From contig DCBP01000050.1 in assembly GCA_002314055.1 (NCBI GenBank), positions 44,948 through 63,743 of the forward strand: 18,796 nt of DNA, read 5' to 3'. Under the pieces are notes generated by a model. The model saw only the letters and a list, made by a program, of their open reading frames with translations, was not told the DNA's origin and made no database searches. Shown piece after piece: positions 1 through 7,267 of this stretch. The position numbers and the translations under genes are program-made. The number at the start of each line of letters is the position of its first letter. Position 1 is the first letter of the stretch. This DNA is from Prevotella sp. UBA1104 (GTDB lineage: Bacteria > Bacteroidota > Bacteroidia > Bacteroidales > Bacteroidaceae).

Positions 1-84
1 TTTCAACGGTAGTTAAAACACCTGCAACAGTAGTTAAAGCCACCTGCAAAGGTAGTAAATGACACCTGCAAAGGCAGGTAAACA
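1..84. repeat. 22-bp tandem repeat array (about 3.8 units)
   Basis: Three consecutive 22-bp units start at 19, 41 and 63, each beginning CACCTGCAA, and a partial unit occupies 1-18. The units diverge at a few positions. The array is cut by the window edge, so its true length is unknown. The last unit contains a perfect 6-bp hairpin, ACCTGC (64-69) with GCAGGT (74-79) around AAAG. No ORF of interest crosses it. It resembles the short intergenic repeats common in Prevotella-like genomes; no function is assigned. Confidence 0.75.
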
Positions 85-165
85 CCATATCTTTTGGACA
101 GACAAAACCTTTGCAGAGAAACTCCGCGACCGAAAGATGACGAGAAAGAATATATATACAAATTA

Positions 166-224
166 AAAATCCTTCACCGTAAGCATCAATGTATCAACAT
201 ATTACGTTGCCGGTGAAGGATTTT
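166..224. repeat. 14-bp perfect inverted repeat with nested hairpins
   Basis: AAAATCCTTCACCG at 166-179 is the exact reverse complement of CGGTGAAGGATTTT at 211-224, with 31 nt between. The interior can fold further: CGTAA (178-182) with TTACG (202-206), which competes with the outer stem, and ATGT (189-192) with ACAT (197-200). It could be a terminator of a gene left of the window, a small structured RNA, or a very short MITE-like remnant. There is no clear U-tract directly after the stem, which weakens the terminator reading. Confidence 0.6.
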
Positions 225-236
225 ATTAAAAAAATA

Positions 237-266
237 TTGCTGTTTGACAATTTATCAGTAAGTTTG
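237..266 (+). promoter_or_regulatory. Candidate Bacteroidetes promoter for the glycosidase pair
   Basis: TAAGTTTG at 259-266 matches the Bacteroidetes -7 consensus TAnnTTTG, and TTG at 237-239 lies 19 nt upstream as a -33 element. Transcription would start near 270-275, giving a leader of about 100 nt before the ATG at 376. The assignment rests on consensus match only. Confidence 0.45.
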
Positions 267-375
267 CAAGACCAAACATTCGCAAGAAAAAAAGTGCCAA
301 TAATATTTATAGATGAACGAAATTGCCTACATTCGAGACTTTCATACGTCATTATAAATATAAACACCGATACTC

Positions 376-2574
376 ATGGGAATATCTATAAACAAAAAAC
401 TTGCAACTCTTCTGATTGGAGGCTTTTCTATTGTATTTGCCAACTGTCTGCATGCCAAGAATTCATCTGTAGACTATAAGCCGAAAGACTACGTATGGAC
501 TACACAGAGCGAGAATTCTTCTGCATCTATGCCGTGCGGCGGACATGATGTTGGAATGAACGTGTGGGTGGAAAATGGCGACATCCTTTTCTATCTTTCA
601 AAGAGCGGTATGCTCGATGAGAACAATACGCTGCTGAAAGCTGGACGCTTCCGACTGAACATTAAAGGGAGGCCTTTCGACGGCAAGGACTTTGAACAGC
701 GCTTGTGTCTCGACGACGGTGCCGTATATATAAAAGGTAAAGGTATTAATGTGCGACTTTGGGCTGATGTATACCAGCCGAAGGTGTTCGTGGAGATTAA
801 TTCCAAACAGAAAACGGATGCTACTCTTAGCTACGAGTCATGGAGATATAGGGACAGACTCGTAACGAAGGCTGAATGTCAGCAAGGCTCGTATAAATGG
901 AATATTCCGAAAGACTGCACTACTTTTGCTGATTCCATAAAGGCTGCCGAAAGCAGTATTGCCTTTTGGCACAAGAACCGCGACTATACCGTGTTCGACT
1001 ATACCGTTACGAAGGAGGGGCTCGACGAGATAAAGGATGAGCTTTACAATCCTATCGGGTCTCTGAAATTTGGCGGAAGGATTGACATGCCGGGATTCCG
1101 TTTCACCGGCACTTCTACGGGAGCCTACGCTTCTACCGACTTCAAGGCATGGAAATATTCTGCTACCGCTATTAAGCAGACTACAATAAGCATAGGTCTA
1201 TACACGAACGAGAAGGAAGAAAAGATGCTTACGGCAAAGAGCGGTCTGTCGGCAAAGAAGTCTAAAACTTTTAGTTCTAAGTGGTGGCACGAATTCTGGC
1301 AGCGTAGCTTTATCATCGCTGAAGGCGAAGGGGCTAAGATGGCGCGCAACTACGAGTTGTTCCGCTATATGCTCGGCTGCAATGCCTATGGCGAATACCC
1401 AACGAAGTTTAATGGTTCGCTTTTTACCTTCGACCCCGTATATGCTGACCCTAAATGCCCGTTTACTCCCGATTTCCGTAAATGGGGCGGCGGCACGATG
1501 ACGGCACAGAACCAACGGCTCGTTTACTGGCCTATGCTGAAGAGCGGCGACTGGGACATGATGAAGGCGCAATTTGACACTTACCTGCGAATGCTGCCGA
1601 ATGCAACAAAAAGGACTAAGTTCTATTGGGGGCATGACGGGGCTTCGTTCTCGGAACAGATAGAAAACTGCGGACTGCCGAACCCTGCGGAATACGGCAA
1701 GCATAAGCCTGGCGACGACCCGGGAATGGACCGCAACGCATGGCTTGAATATCAATGGGATACGGCTCTCGAATTCTGTTCTATGATTCTTCAGGCTCAT
1801 AAATATTGCGGCATGGATATCAGGAAATATGAACCGCTTATCGAGCAGTGTCTTATTTTCTTCGACGAGCATTACCAATATATCGCAAAGAAACTCGGAG
1901 TGAAGCCACTCACTGCCGACGGCAAACTGATGCTCTACCCTTCTTCGGGCTGCGAGACTTACAAAATGGCTTATAACCCGTCGAGCGTGATTGCAGCACT
2001 GAAGACTGTTACGGAGCAGTGGGGGGCGGCTTCGTTGGCCTCCCGCATCCCCGACATCCCTCTCCGCGTCATCGACGGCGACACGTGTATAGCCCCGGCT
2101 ATCGTTTGGGCGAGGATTCAGAATATCGAGACACCACAGCTATACCCTGTATTCCCGTGGAGAATTTACGGTATGGGGAGAGATAATCTGCAGATTGGTC
2201 GCAATACTTATCTAAAAGATCCTCATGCTGTGGAGATGCACTCCTCTAAAGGTTGGAAGCAAGACAATATCTGGGCGGCGTGCTTAGGACTTACCGACGA
2301 GGCATTCCGCCTCAACAAGGAAAAGCTTGCCGACGGACCTTACCGCTTCCCGGCTTTCTGGGATCCTGGCTACGACTGGGCTCCCGACTGCAACAAGGGC
2401 GGTGCCTCAATGATTGGCTTGCAGGAGATGCTTCTTCAGGAAAAGCCCGACGGTGAGATTATCCTCTTCCCGGCATGGAAGAAAGATATTAATGTGAAGT
2501 TCAGACTGAAAGCTACCGGCGGTAGAACTATTGAAGCGGAAATAAAGGACGGAAAGATTTATCAGTCCAATTAA
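376..2574 (+). CDS. DUF5703-type secreted glycosidase-like protein (GH95-like fold)
   Basis: A 732-residue protein with a Sec signal peptide: a short charged start, a hydrophobic stretch at about residues 9-22 and likely cleavage after LHA near residue 27. The N-terminal region (about 35-280) carries the DUF5703 pattern, including VWTTQSENSSASMP and a VWVENGDILFYLSK run. The rest (about 300-720) is rich in W, Y and alpha-helical segments, as in (alpha/alpha)6-barrel glycosidases. DUF5703 proteins are known from Bacteroidetes polysaccharide-degradation loci, but I know of no established substrate. Catalytic residues cannot be assigned from sequence alone. The gene lies 82 bp upstream of a GH78 rhamnosidase on the same strand, so a role on rhamnose-containing glycans is a reasonable inference. 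The ATG at 376 is chosen because it begins the signal peptide directly. There is no strong Shine-Dalgarno sequence, which is normal for the phylum. Confidence 0.75.
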   Translation: MGISINKKLATLLIGGFSIVFANCLHAKNSSVDYKPKDYVWTTQSENSSASMPCGGHDVGMNVWVENGDILFYLSKSGMLDENNTLLKAGRFRLNIKGRPFDGKDFEQRLCLDDGAVYIKGKGINVRLWADVYQPKVFVEINSKQKTDATLSYESWRYRDRLVTKAECQQGSYKWNIPKDCTTFADSIKAAESSIAFWHKNRDYTVFDYTVTKEGLDEIKDELYNPIGSLKFGGRIDMPGFRFTGTSTGAYASTDFKAWKYSATAIKQTTISIGLYTNEKEEKMLTAKSGLSAKKSKTFSSKWWHEFWQRSFIIAEGEGAKMARNYELFRYMLGCNAYGEYPTKFNGSLFTFDPVYADPKCPFTPDFRKWGGGTMTAQNQRLVYWPMLKSGDWDMMKAQFDTYLRMLPNATKRTKFYWGHDGASFSEQIENCGLPNPAEYGKHKPGDDPGMDRNAWLEYQWDTALEFCSMILQAHKYCGMDIRKYEPLIEQCLIFFDEHYQYIAKKLGVKPLTADGKLMLYPSSGCETYKMAYNPSSVIAALKTVTEQWGAASLASRIPDIPLRVIDGDTCIAPAIVWARIQNIETPQLYPVFPWRIYGMGRDNLQIGRNTYLKDPHAVEMHSSKGWKQDNIWAACLGLTDEAFRLNKEKLADGPYRFPAFWDPGYDWAPDCNKGGASMIGLQEMLLQEKPDGEIILFPAWKKDINVKFRLKATGGRTIEAEIKDGKIYQSN

Positions 2575-2656
2575 TCCCCAGTCCTCTCAGGACTCCCAGC
2601 TCTCCCATTCCTCCCATTCCTCCCAGCTCTCCCATTAAAATAAAAAACCAAAACCA
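2575..2656. repeat. Spacer with 9-bp minisatellite and small hairpin
   Basis: Five consecutive 9-bp units lie at 2593-2637: ctcccagct, ctcccattc, ctcccattc, ctcccagct, ctcccatta. As a result a 17-bp string is repeated exactly at 2593-2609 and 2620-2636. Just upstream, AGTCCT (2580-2585) and AGGACT (2589-2594) form a 6-bp hairpin with a CTC loop. The strand is almost pure pyrimidine over the array. No -7 box is seen here, so the downstream rhamnosidase is probably cotranscribed with the gene before it. Confidence 0.7.
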
Positions 2657-5461
2657 ATGAAATATTCTCCATTAATCCTTATGGCTCTTGCCGCCATATC
2701 GGCAGATGCCAAGATTACGATTACCAATACAAACTGCAACTATCAGAAAGGACTTGCAGTATGTACTGGCGACATCAGATTAGGCTGGCAAATGCAGTCG
2801 GACGTAAACGACGACAAGCAGACTGCATACCAGATTCTCGTAACCGAAAACGTGACTGGAAAGAAAGTCTATAATTCTAAAAAGAAGAAATCAGAAGAAA
2901 GCCAATTCATAACTATTCCCAAACTGAAACAAAACAGACACGGTTACCTATGGAAGGTGCGCGTTTGGGACAAAGACGGCAAGCCTTCGGAATGGAGCCG
3001 TGAGCAGCAGATTAGAATTCAAACGAAAAGTTACCCTGACCATAGCAATAAAGGTAATCACTCCCCTCTCCACCGGGGATGGGTCGGGGGTGGGGCTTCC
3101 TTTATCGGAGCCATCACCAAGTCTGCTGCAAAGCTTCCCGAAGGTCGTTTCTCTAATGCCGAATTCAAGAAAGACTACTTCAAGGAGAAATGGAACCCGG
3201 TTGATACGCTGTCATCGAAAAGTATTATCCTCAGAAAGGAATTCTCAAACGGAGGTAAGAAAATTACTGATGCCATTGTGTATATCAGCGGCATGGGACA
3301 CTACGAGATGCATATCAACGGCAAGAAAGTTGGCGACAGCGAGTTTGCTCCTCTATGGAGCGAATACAGCAAGACGATATACTATAACACGTATGACGTT
3401 ACCGACATGCTATCGTCTGGCGACAATGCCATAAGCGTATTGCTCGGCAACGGCTTCTTCAATGTGCAGCGCGGAACAAGATACAGTAAACTGATGACGA
3501 GTTTCGGTGCTCCGCAAATGATTATGCGCATGGACATAAACTATAGCGACGGTACGAGTAAGTCTATCGTCAGCGACCCGACGTGGAAATATGCGCTCAG
3601 TCCGATTACCTTCAACAGTATCTATGGCGGTGAGTCATACGATGCCCGACTTGTTCAGAAGGGGTTCGACCGCCCCGGCTTTAACGACTCGGCATGGAAG
3701 AATGCCGTTGCCGTGGAAGGAGCCGGAGGTGAACTTGAGCCACAGATGGCGCAGCCGGTGAAGATAATGGAGCATTTCGGAATTAAATCATGGCAGTATC
3801 TGCCTGCCGACTCCGTGGCTTCGGCTTCGGCAAAGACGAAACGCACGGTGTCGCCACACACATTCGTTGCCGATATGGGACAGAATCTTGCTGGTTTTCC
3901 GGAGATTACCGTAAAGGGGAAACCGGGACAAAAGGTAACGATGCTCGTTTCAGAGAATCTGAACAAACAAGGTGTGTGCGACCAACGACAGACGGGGCGC
4001 CAGCATTTTTATGAATATACTATCGGCAGCGATACTACCGAGACATGGCATCCGCGATTCTCCTACTATGGTTTCCGCTATATTCAGGTAGAGGATGCTG
4101 TGCTCGAGGGCGAACCGAATCCGTATAATCTTCCTGTAATATCCAAGTTGCAGAGCTGTTTCGTATACAATTCCGCCGAGGAAGGTTCCTCGTTCGAGTG
4201 TTCTAATCCTCTGTTCTCTCAGACTCATCGACTGATAGAGCGTGCCGAGAGAAGCAACATGCAGAGCGTGATGACCGATTGTCCGCATCGCGAGAAGTTA
4301 GGGTGGTTGGAACAAGACCATCTCGTTGGTCCGAGCCTGTTCTATAACTTCGACATGACGCTGTATTGCCCTAAGATAATCCGCGATATCACCGATACGC
4401 AGAAGTCTGACGGCATGGTGCCAACTACAGCACCGCAGTATGTCTCATTCGGTAATCTCTTCGACGATTCTCCAGAATGGGGCAGCACACTCGTCATCAT
4501 GCCGTTCCAATATTACGAGCAGTATGGCGACAGCACACTCATCACCCGCAACTATCCGGCAATGTGCCGCTATGTTGATTACCTGACGAGCCGCTCAAAG
4601 GATGGCATCGTAAGTCATGGCTTGGGCGACTGGTATGACGTGGTGGAAGGCGGCAAGTCCGGTTTCTGCAAGAACACCCCAATCCCTCTCGTTGCCACGG
4701 CACATTATATCTACGACTTGCAGCTTATACAGCGTGCCGCAAGGATGGTGGGCAACAAGACTGACGAAGAAAAGTATTCTGCATTATATAATAATGCGGT
4801 GGAAGCCTTCAACCGTGAGTTCTATCATGCCGACTCCTGCTATTACGGCTCGGGCAGTCAGACATCAAACGCCCTACCCCTCTTCCTTGGAATTACGGGC
4901 GAGAACAAGGAGAAGGTGTTGCTGTCGCTGATAAAGGATATAGAGAAACACGGTAACCGACTGACTACTGGCGATGTGGGCAACCGCTACCTGTTTATGA
5001 CTCTCGCCATGAACAACGAAGACGAACTGCTCTATACCATGCTCAACCACTATGAGACTCCGGGCTACGGATTCCAGATAAAACAGGGGGCAACGACTCT
5101 AACCGAACAATGGGACCCACGACAGGGCTCTTCGTGGAACCACCTTATGATGGGACAGATTGACGAATGGTTCTTTAAGCGACTTGCCGGAATACAGAAC
5201 AAACCCGGCACCTATGGTATGCGCCATCTGCTTATATCCCCTACCCTCGTTGGCGACCTTAAAGATGTTCATGCCTCTACGACAACACTCTACGGCAAAG
5301 TATCGGTAGACTATAGCGACCGCGGACTTACCGTTGAGATTCCTGTTGGATGCGATGCGGACATCGTGTTGAATAACGGAACGAAAATAGCTACTGTTGG
5401 CAGCGGCGTACATACATTCAATACCATGCGCCCAAGAACAGGAAAAAGAAGACCGCTATAA
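2657..5461 (+). CDS. GH78 alpha-L-rhamnosidase with in-frame repeat-like insertion
   Basis: A 934-residue secreted enzyme that hydrolyses terminal alpha-L-rhamnosides by inversion. The signal peptide ends near residue 18 (ADA). Domains in order: an N-terminal beta domain (about 20-122, with QTAYQILV), a jelly-roll rhamnosidase N domain (about 185-365), a second beta domain (about 390-500), the six-hairpin catalytic barrel (about 510-860) and a C-terminal beta domain (about 865-925). The catalytic motif DCPHREKLGW starts at Asp541, with Glu546 the likely general acid, and TEQWD supplies Glu817 as the likely base, by analogy with known GH78 enzymes. Residues about 131-147, in the linker after WSREQQIR, are encoded by a GC-rich hairpin that looks like an intergenic repeat rather than normal coding sequence. 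The reading frame stays open. The enzyme is probably periplasmic or surface-facing and is cotranscribed with the DUF5703 gene. Confidence 0.92.
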   Translation: MKYSPLILMALAAISADAKITITNTNCNYQKGLAVCTGDIRLGWQMQSDVNDDKQTAYQILVTENVTGKKVYNSKKKKSEESQFITIPKLKQNRHGYLWKVRVWDKDGKPSEWSREQQIRIQTKSYPDHSNKGNHSPLHRGWVGGGASFIGAITKSAAKLPEGRFSNAEFKKDYFKEKWNPVDTLSSKSIILRKEFSNGGKKITDAIVYISGMGHYEMHINGKKVGDSEFAPLWSEYSKTIYYNTYDVTDMLSSGDNAISVLLGNGFFNVQRGTRYSKLMTSFGAPQMIMRMDINYSDGTSKSIVSDPTWKYALSPITFNSIYGGESYDARLVQKGFDRPGFNDSAWKNAVAVEGAGGELEPQMAQPVKIMEHFGIKSWQYLPADSVASASAKTKRTVSPHTFVADMGQNLAGFPEITVKGKPGQKVTMLVSENLNKQGVCDQRQTGRQHFYEYTIGSDTTETWHPRFSYYGFRYIQVEDAVLEGEPNPYNLPVISKLQSCFVYNSAEEGSSFECSNPLFSQTHRLIERAERSNMQSVMTDCPHREKLGWLEQDHLVGPSLFYNFDMTLYCPKIIRDITDTQKSDGMVPTTAPQYVSFGNLFDDSPEWGSTLVIMPFQYYEQYGDSTLITRNYPAMCRYVDYLTSRSKDGIVSHGLGDWYDVVEGGKSGFCKNTPIPLVATAHYIYDLQLIQRAARMVGNKTDEEKYSALYNNAVEAFNREFYHADSCYYGSGSQTSNALPLFLGITGENKEKVLLSLIKDIEKHGNRLTTGDVGNRYLFMTLAMNNEDELLYTMLNHYETPGYGFQIKQGATTLTEQWDPRQGSSWNHLMMGQIDEWFFKRLAGIQNKPGTYGMRHLLISPTLVGDLKDVHASTTTLYGKVSVDYSDRGLTVEIPVGCDADIVLNNGTKIATVGSGVHTFNTMRPRTGKRRPL
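3061..3096. repeat. GC-rich palindromic repeat-like element inside the rhamnosidase
   Basis: CCCCTCTCC (3063-3071) pairs with GGGGATGGG (3075-3083) around an ACC loop, with one mismatch and one G-T wobble. A G-rich tail, CGGGGGTGGGG, follows at 3085-3095. The composition (C-rich arm, G-rich arm, GGGGGTGGGG tail) resembles intergenic repetitive palindromes of Bacteroidales and differs from the flanking codons. It is read as HSPLHRGWVGGG within the protein. Confidence 0.6.
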
Positions 5462-5478
5462 TTTTTTACAGAATATAA

Positions 5479-5521
5479 ATATGATAAAAGCTTCGCCATT
5501 GCGGCGAAGCTTTTATCATAT
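5479..5521. terminator. Bidirectional terminator between rhamnosidase and ndk
   Basis: A 19-bp perfect stem (5479-5497 with 5503-5521) closes a 5-nt ATTGC loop. The core is AAAAGCTTCGCC paired with GGCGAAGCTTTT, so each strand has T residues on the 3' side of the stem. It sits between two convergent genes, 18 bp after the rhamnosidase stop and 48 bp after the ndk stop, and can serve both. Confidence 0.9.
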
Positions 5522-5568
5522 AATAGGCACCCAATCAGTCTTGCAAATAATAAAACGTCAGAACAAAA

Positions 5569-6036
5569 TCAGAACTCATCCGAAGCATAAAGACTCGGGA
5601 AGACACTCTGTTTCCATTCGAATATCTCATCATCACGAAAGAAACGCTTCAGCTCAACCGCTGCATTTTCCTTCGAGTCGGAAGTATGCACGATATTCTC
5701 CTGAAAGCTCATGCAGTAGCGTCCGCGAATCGTACCCGGATCAGCCTTTCTGCCATTGGTGGCACCGGCAAGGGTGCGCACGGTTTCCACAGCATCCACA
5801 CCGCTCAGACACATCGCCACAACAGGTGTGTCCATCATGGAGTCTTTCACTCTCTGGAAGAACTCCTTGCCAGCAAGATGTGCATAATGCTCACTTAGAA
5901 TCTTATCGTCGAGCTGCATCATCTTCAATCCGCATATCTGCAAGCCCTTCTTCTCAAACACACTGATTATTTCTCCAGCCAAGCCTCGCTGCATTGTGCA
6001 GGGCTTCAGCAACACTAAAGTCTTTTCTATAGCCAT
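5569..6036 (-). CDS. ndk: Nucleoside diphosphate kinase
   Basis: A 155-residue cytoplasmic enzyme that transfers the gamma phosphate of ATP to nucleoside diphosphates. It begins IEKTLVLLKP, the usual first strand with the conserved lysine. The active-site histidine is His117 in ENIVHTSDSKENA, matching the canonical NxxHGSDS motif with G replaced by T. GTIRGRY at 101-107 corresponds to the family GTIRGD/RF motif. The length is about 10-15 residues above the shortest bacterial forms, as is common in Bacteroidetes, with a C-terminal extension after residue 140. It is divergent from the flippase-like gene (196-bp spacer) and convergent with the rhamnosidase. No convincing TAnnTTTG box was found on its side of the spacer; the closest is TATTTTTTG at 6098-6090, which has one extra base. 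Confidence 0.96.
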   Translation of the reverse strand: MAIEKTLVLLKPCTMQRGLAGEIISVFEKKGLQICGLKMMQLDDKILSEHYAHLAGKEFFQRVKDSMMDTPVVAMCLSGVDAVETVRTLAGATNGRKADPGTIRGRYCMSFQENIVHTSDSKENAAVELKRFFRDDEIFEWKQSVFPSLYASDEF

Positions 6037-6168
6037 AGATTAAGTTTACGTTATATTATTATATGTTTAAATTCTTCGGTAAAGGTAATCAAAAAATATA
6101 TCTTAACAATGTTTTTCTTAGAAAAAAGCATTTGTTATGTTATTTAAGCATTATTTCTGCCATTCCGA

Positions 6169-6200
6169 TTGCACAATTTTATATAAATATTGTACTTTTG
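6169..6200 (+). promoter_or_regulatory. Promoter for flippase-like gene and pepD
   Basis: TACTTTTG at 6193-6200 matches TAnnTTTG and TTG at 6169-6171 lies 21 nt upstream. Transcription would start about 6205-6208, giving a leader of about 25-28 nt before the GTG start at 6233. Confidence 0.65.
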
Positions 6201-6232
6201 CAGCAGTTATAGACACAATAAGTTTATAAAAA

Positions 6233-7255
6233 GTGAGAATACAGAAGATAATAAAAACCACGATAAAGCTGCTGCTGCCGATACTACTCGGTGGCATAAT
6301 ATTGTATTGGATGTACCGCGACTTCGATTTTAAGCGCATCGAAAACGTCATGCTTCACGACATGGACTGGACTTGGATGCTCCTCTCCTTGCCCTTCGGT
6401 ATCACGGCACAGCTGTTCCGCGGTATCAGATGGCGACAGACTCTTGAACCTGTGGGCGAAAAGCCAAGGCTTTCCACTTGTGTCAACTCCATATTCCTAT
6501 CCTATGCAGCAAGTCTTGTAATCCCACGCATCGGCGAGTTTACCCGCTGCGGCGTATTGAGCAAATGCGACGGCGTCTCATTTCCGAAGGCTTTGGGGAC
6601 GGTGGTTACGGAACGTGCCATCGACACACTGCTCGTTATGGTTATCACTGGAATGACACTGCTGGCGCAAATGAGGATATTCAACAGCTTCTTCCTCAGC
6701 ACCGGCACGAGTCTTGACTCCATACTCGGCAGTTTTTCGGCTACGGGATATCTCGTTACCGTAATCTGCGCCTTGGCAATACTTATCCTATTGCATTTTC
6801 TGCTGAAGAGACTTGCCATATATGATAAGGTGAAAGCTACGCTGAATGGAATATGGCAAGGAATGATTTCCCTAAAGAACGTGAAGAACATTCCGCTCTT
6901 CATCCTCCTTACAATAGGCATCTGGGGAAGCTACTTCCTTCACTATTACCTTACGTTCTTCTGTTTTGACTTCACATCCGGTATGGGACTGATGTGTGCT
7001 CTCGCCACCTTCGTTGTTGGTAGCATCGCCGTTATCGTACCTACCCCAAACGGTGCCGGTCCATGGCACTTTGCCGTTAAGACAATGCTATTGCTTTATG
7101 GCACAACGGCAATAGGAGGCAAACAGATTACTGCCGACGAAGCTCTCTCGTTTGTACTCATCGTACATACGATACAGACGATGCTCGTAATCTTATTGGG
7201 TGTGGGAGCATGGATAGCAATAGGAATGAAAAAGAAAAAAATCACAAATTCATAA
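6233..7255 (+). CDS. Flippase-like (LPG synthase TM family) membrane protein
   Basis: A 340-residue polytopic inner-membrane protein of the lysylphosphatidylglycerol synthase transmembrane / UPF0104 family. About eight hydrophobic segments are visible, the first at about residues 10-25. Family features include FRGIRWRQTL near residue 63, IPRIGEFTRCGVLSK near 98, and a late PTPNGAGPWHFAVKTMLLLYG block near 270. The catalytic aminoacyltransferase domain of full MprF is absent, so this is the membrane part only; in other bacteria such proteins are linked to lipid or glycolipid transfer, but the substrate here is unknown. The start is GTG at 6233, supported by the promoter just upstream and the lack of a better ATG before the first membrane segment. 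pepD begins 12 bp after its stop, implying one operon. Confidence 0.83.
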   Translation: MRIQKIIKTTIKLLLPILLGGIILYWMYRDFDFKRIENVMLHDMDWTWMLLSLPFGITAQLFRGIRWRQTLEPVGEKPRLSTCVNSIFLSYAASLVIPRIGEFTRCGVLSKCDGVSFPKALGTVVTERAIDTLLVMVITGMTLLAQMRIFNSFFLSTGTSLDSILGSFSATGYLVTVICALAILILLHFLLKRLAIYDKVKATLNGIWQGMISLKNVKNIPLFILLTIGIWGSYFLHYYLTFFCFDFTSGMGLMCALATFVVGSIAVIVPTPNGAGPWHFAVKTMLLLYGTTAIGGKQITADEALSFVLIVHTIQTMLVILLGVGAWIAIGMKKKKITNS

Positions 7256-7267
7256 ATAAGTAATACT

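Noticed and set aside
1..84. Left tandem array as a CRISPR array
   Set aside because: Units are directly adjacent, 22 bp in total, diverge among themselves and leave no room for unique spacers; no cas gene is present.
189..479. 96-residue plus-strand ORF overlapping the start of the DUF5703 gene
   Set aside because: It covers the inverted repeat and promoter region, has no recognisable features and runs out of frame into a clear signal-peptide gene.
1198..1878. 226-residue minus-strand ORF inside the DUF5703 gene
   Set aside because: It is antisense to a well-supported coding region, with a composition typical of a shadow frame.
5397..5966. 189-residue plus-strand ORF across the terminator and ndk
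   Set aside because: It runs through a strong terminator hairpin and antisense to ndk; the protein is rich in S, H and R with no family features.
6090..6098. TATTTTTTG on the minus strand as the ndk promoter
   Set aside because: The spacing inside the box is one base too long and no -33 element is placed correctly, so it is not listed as a feature.
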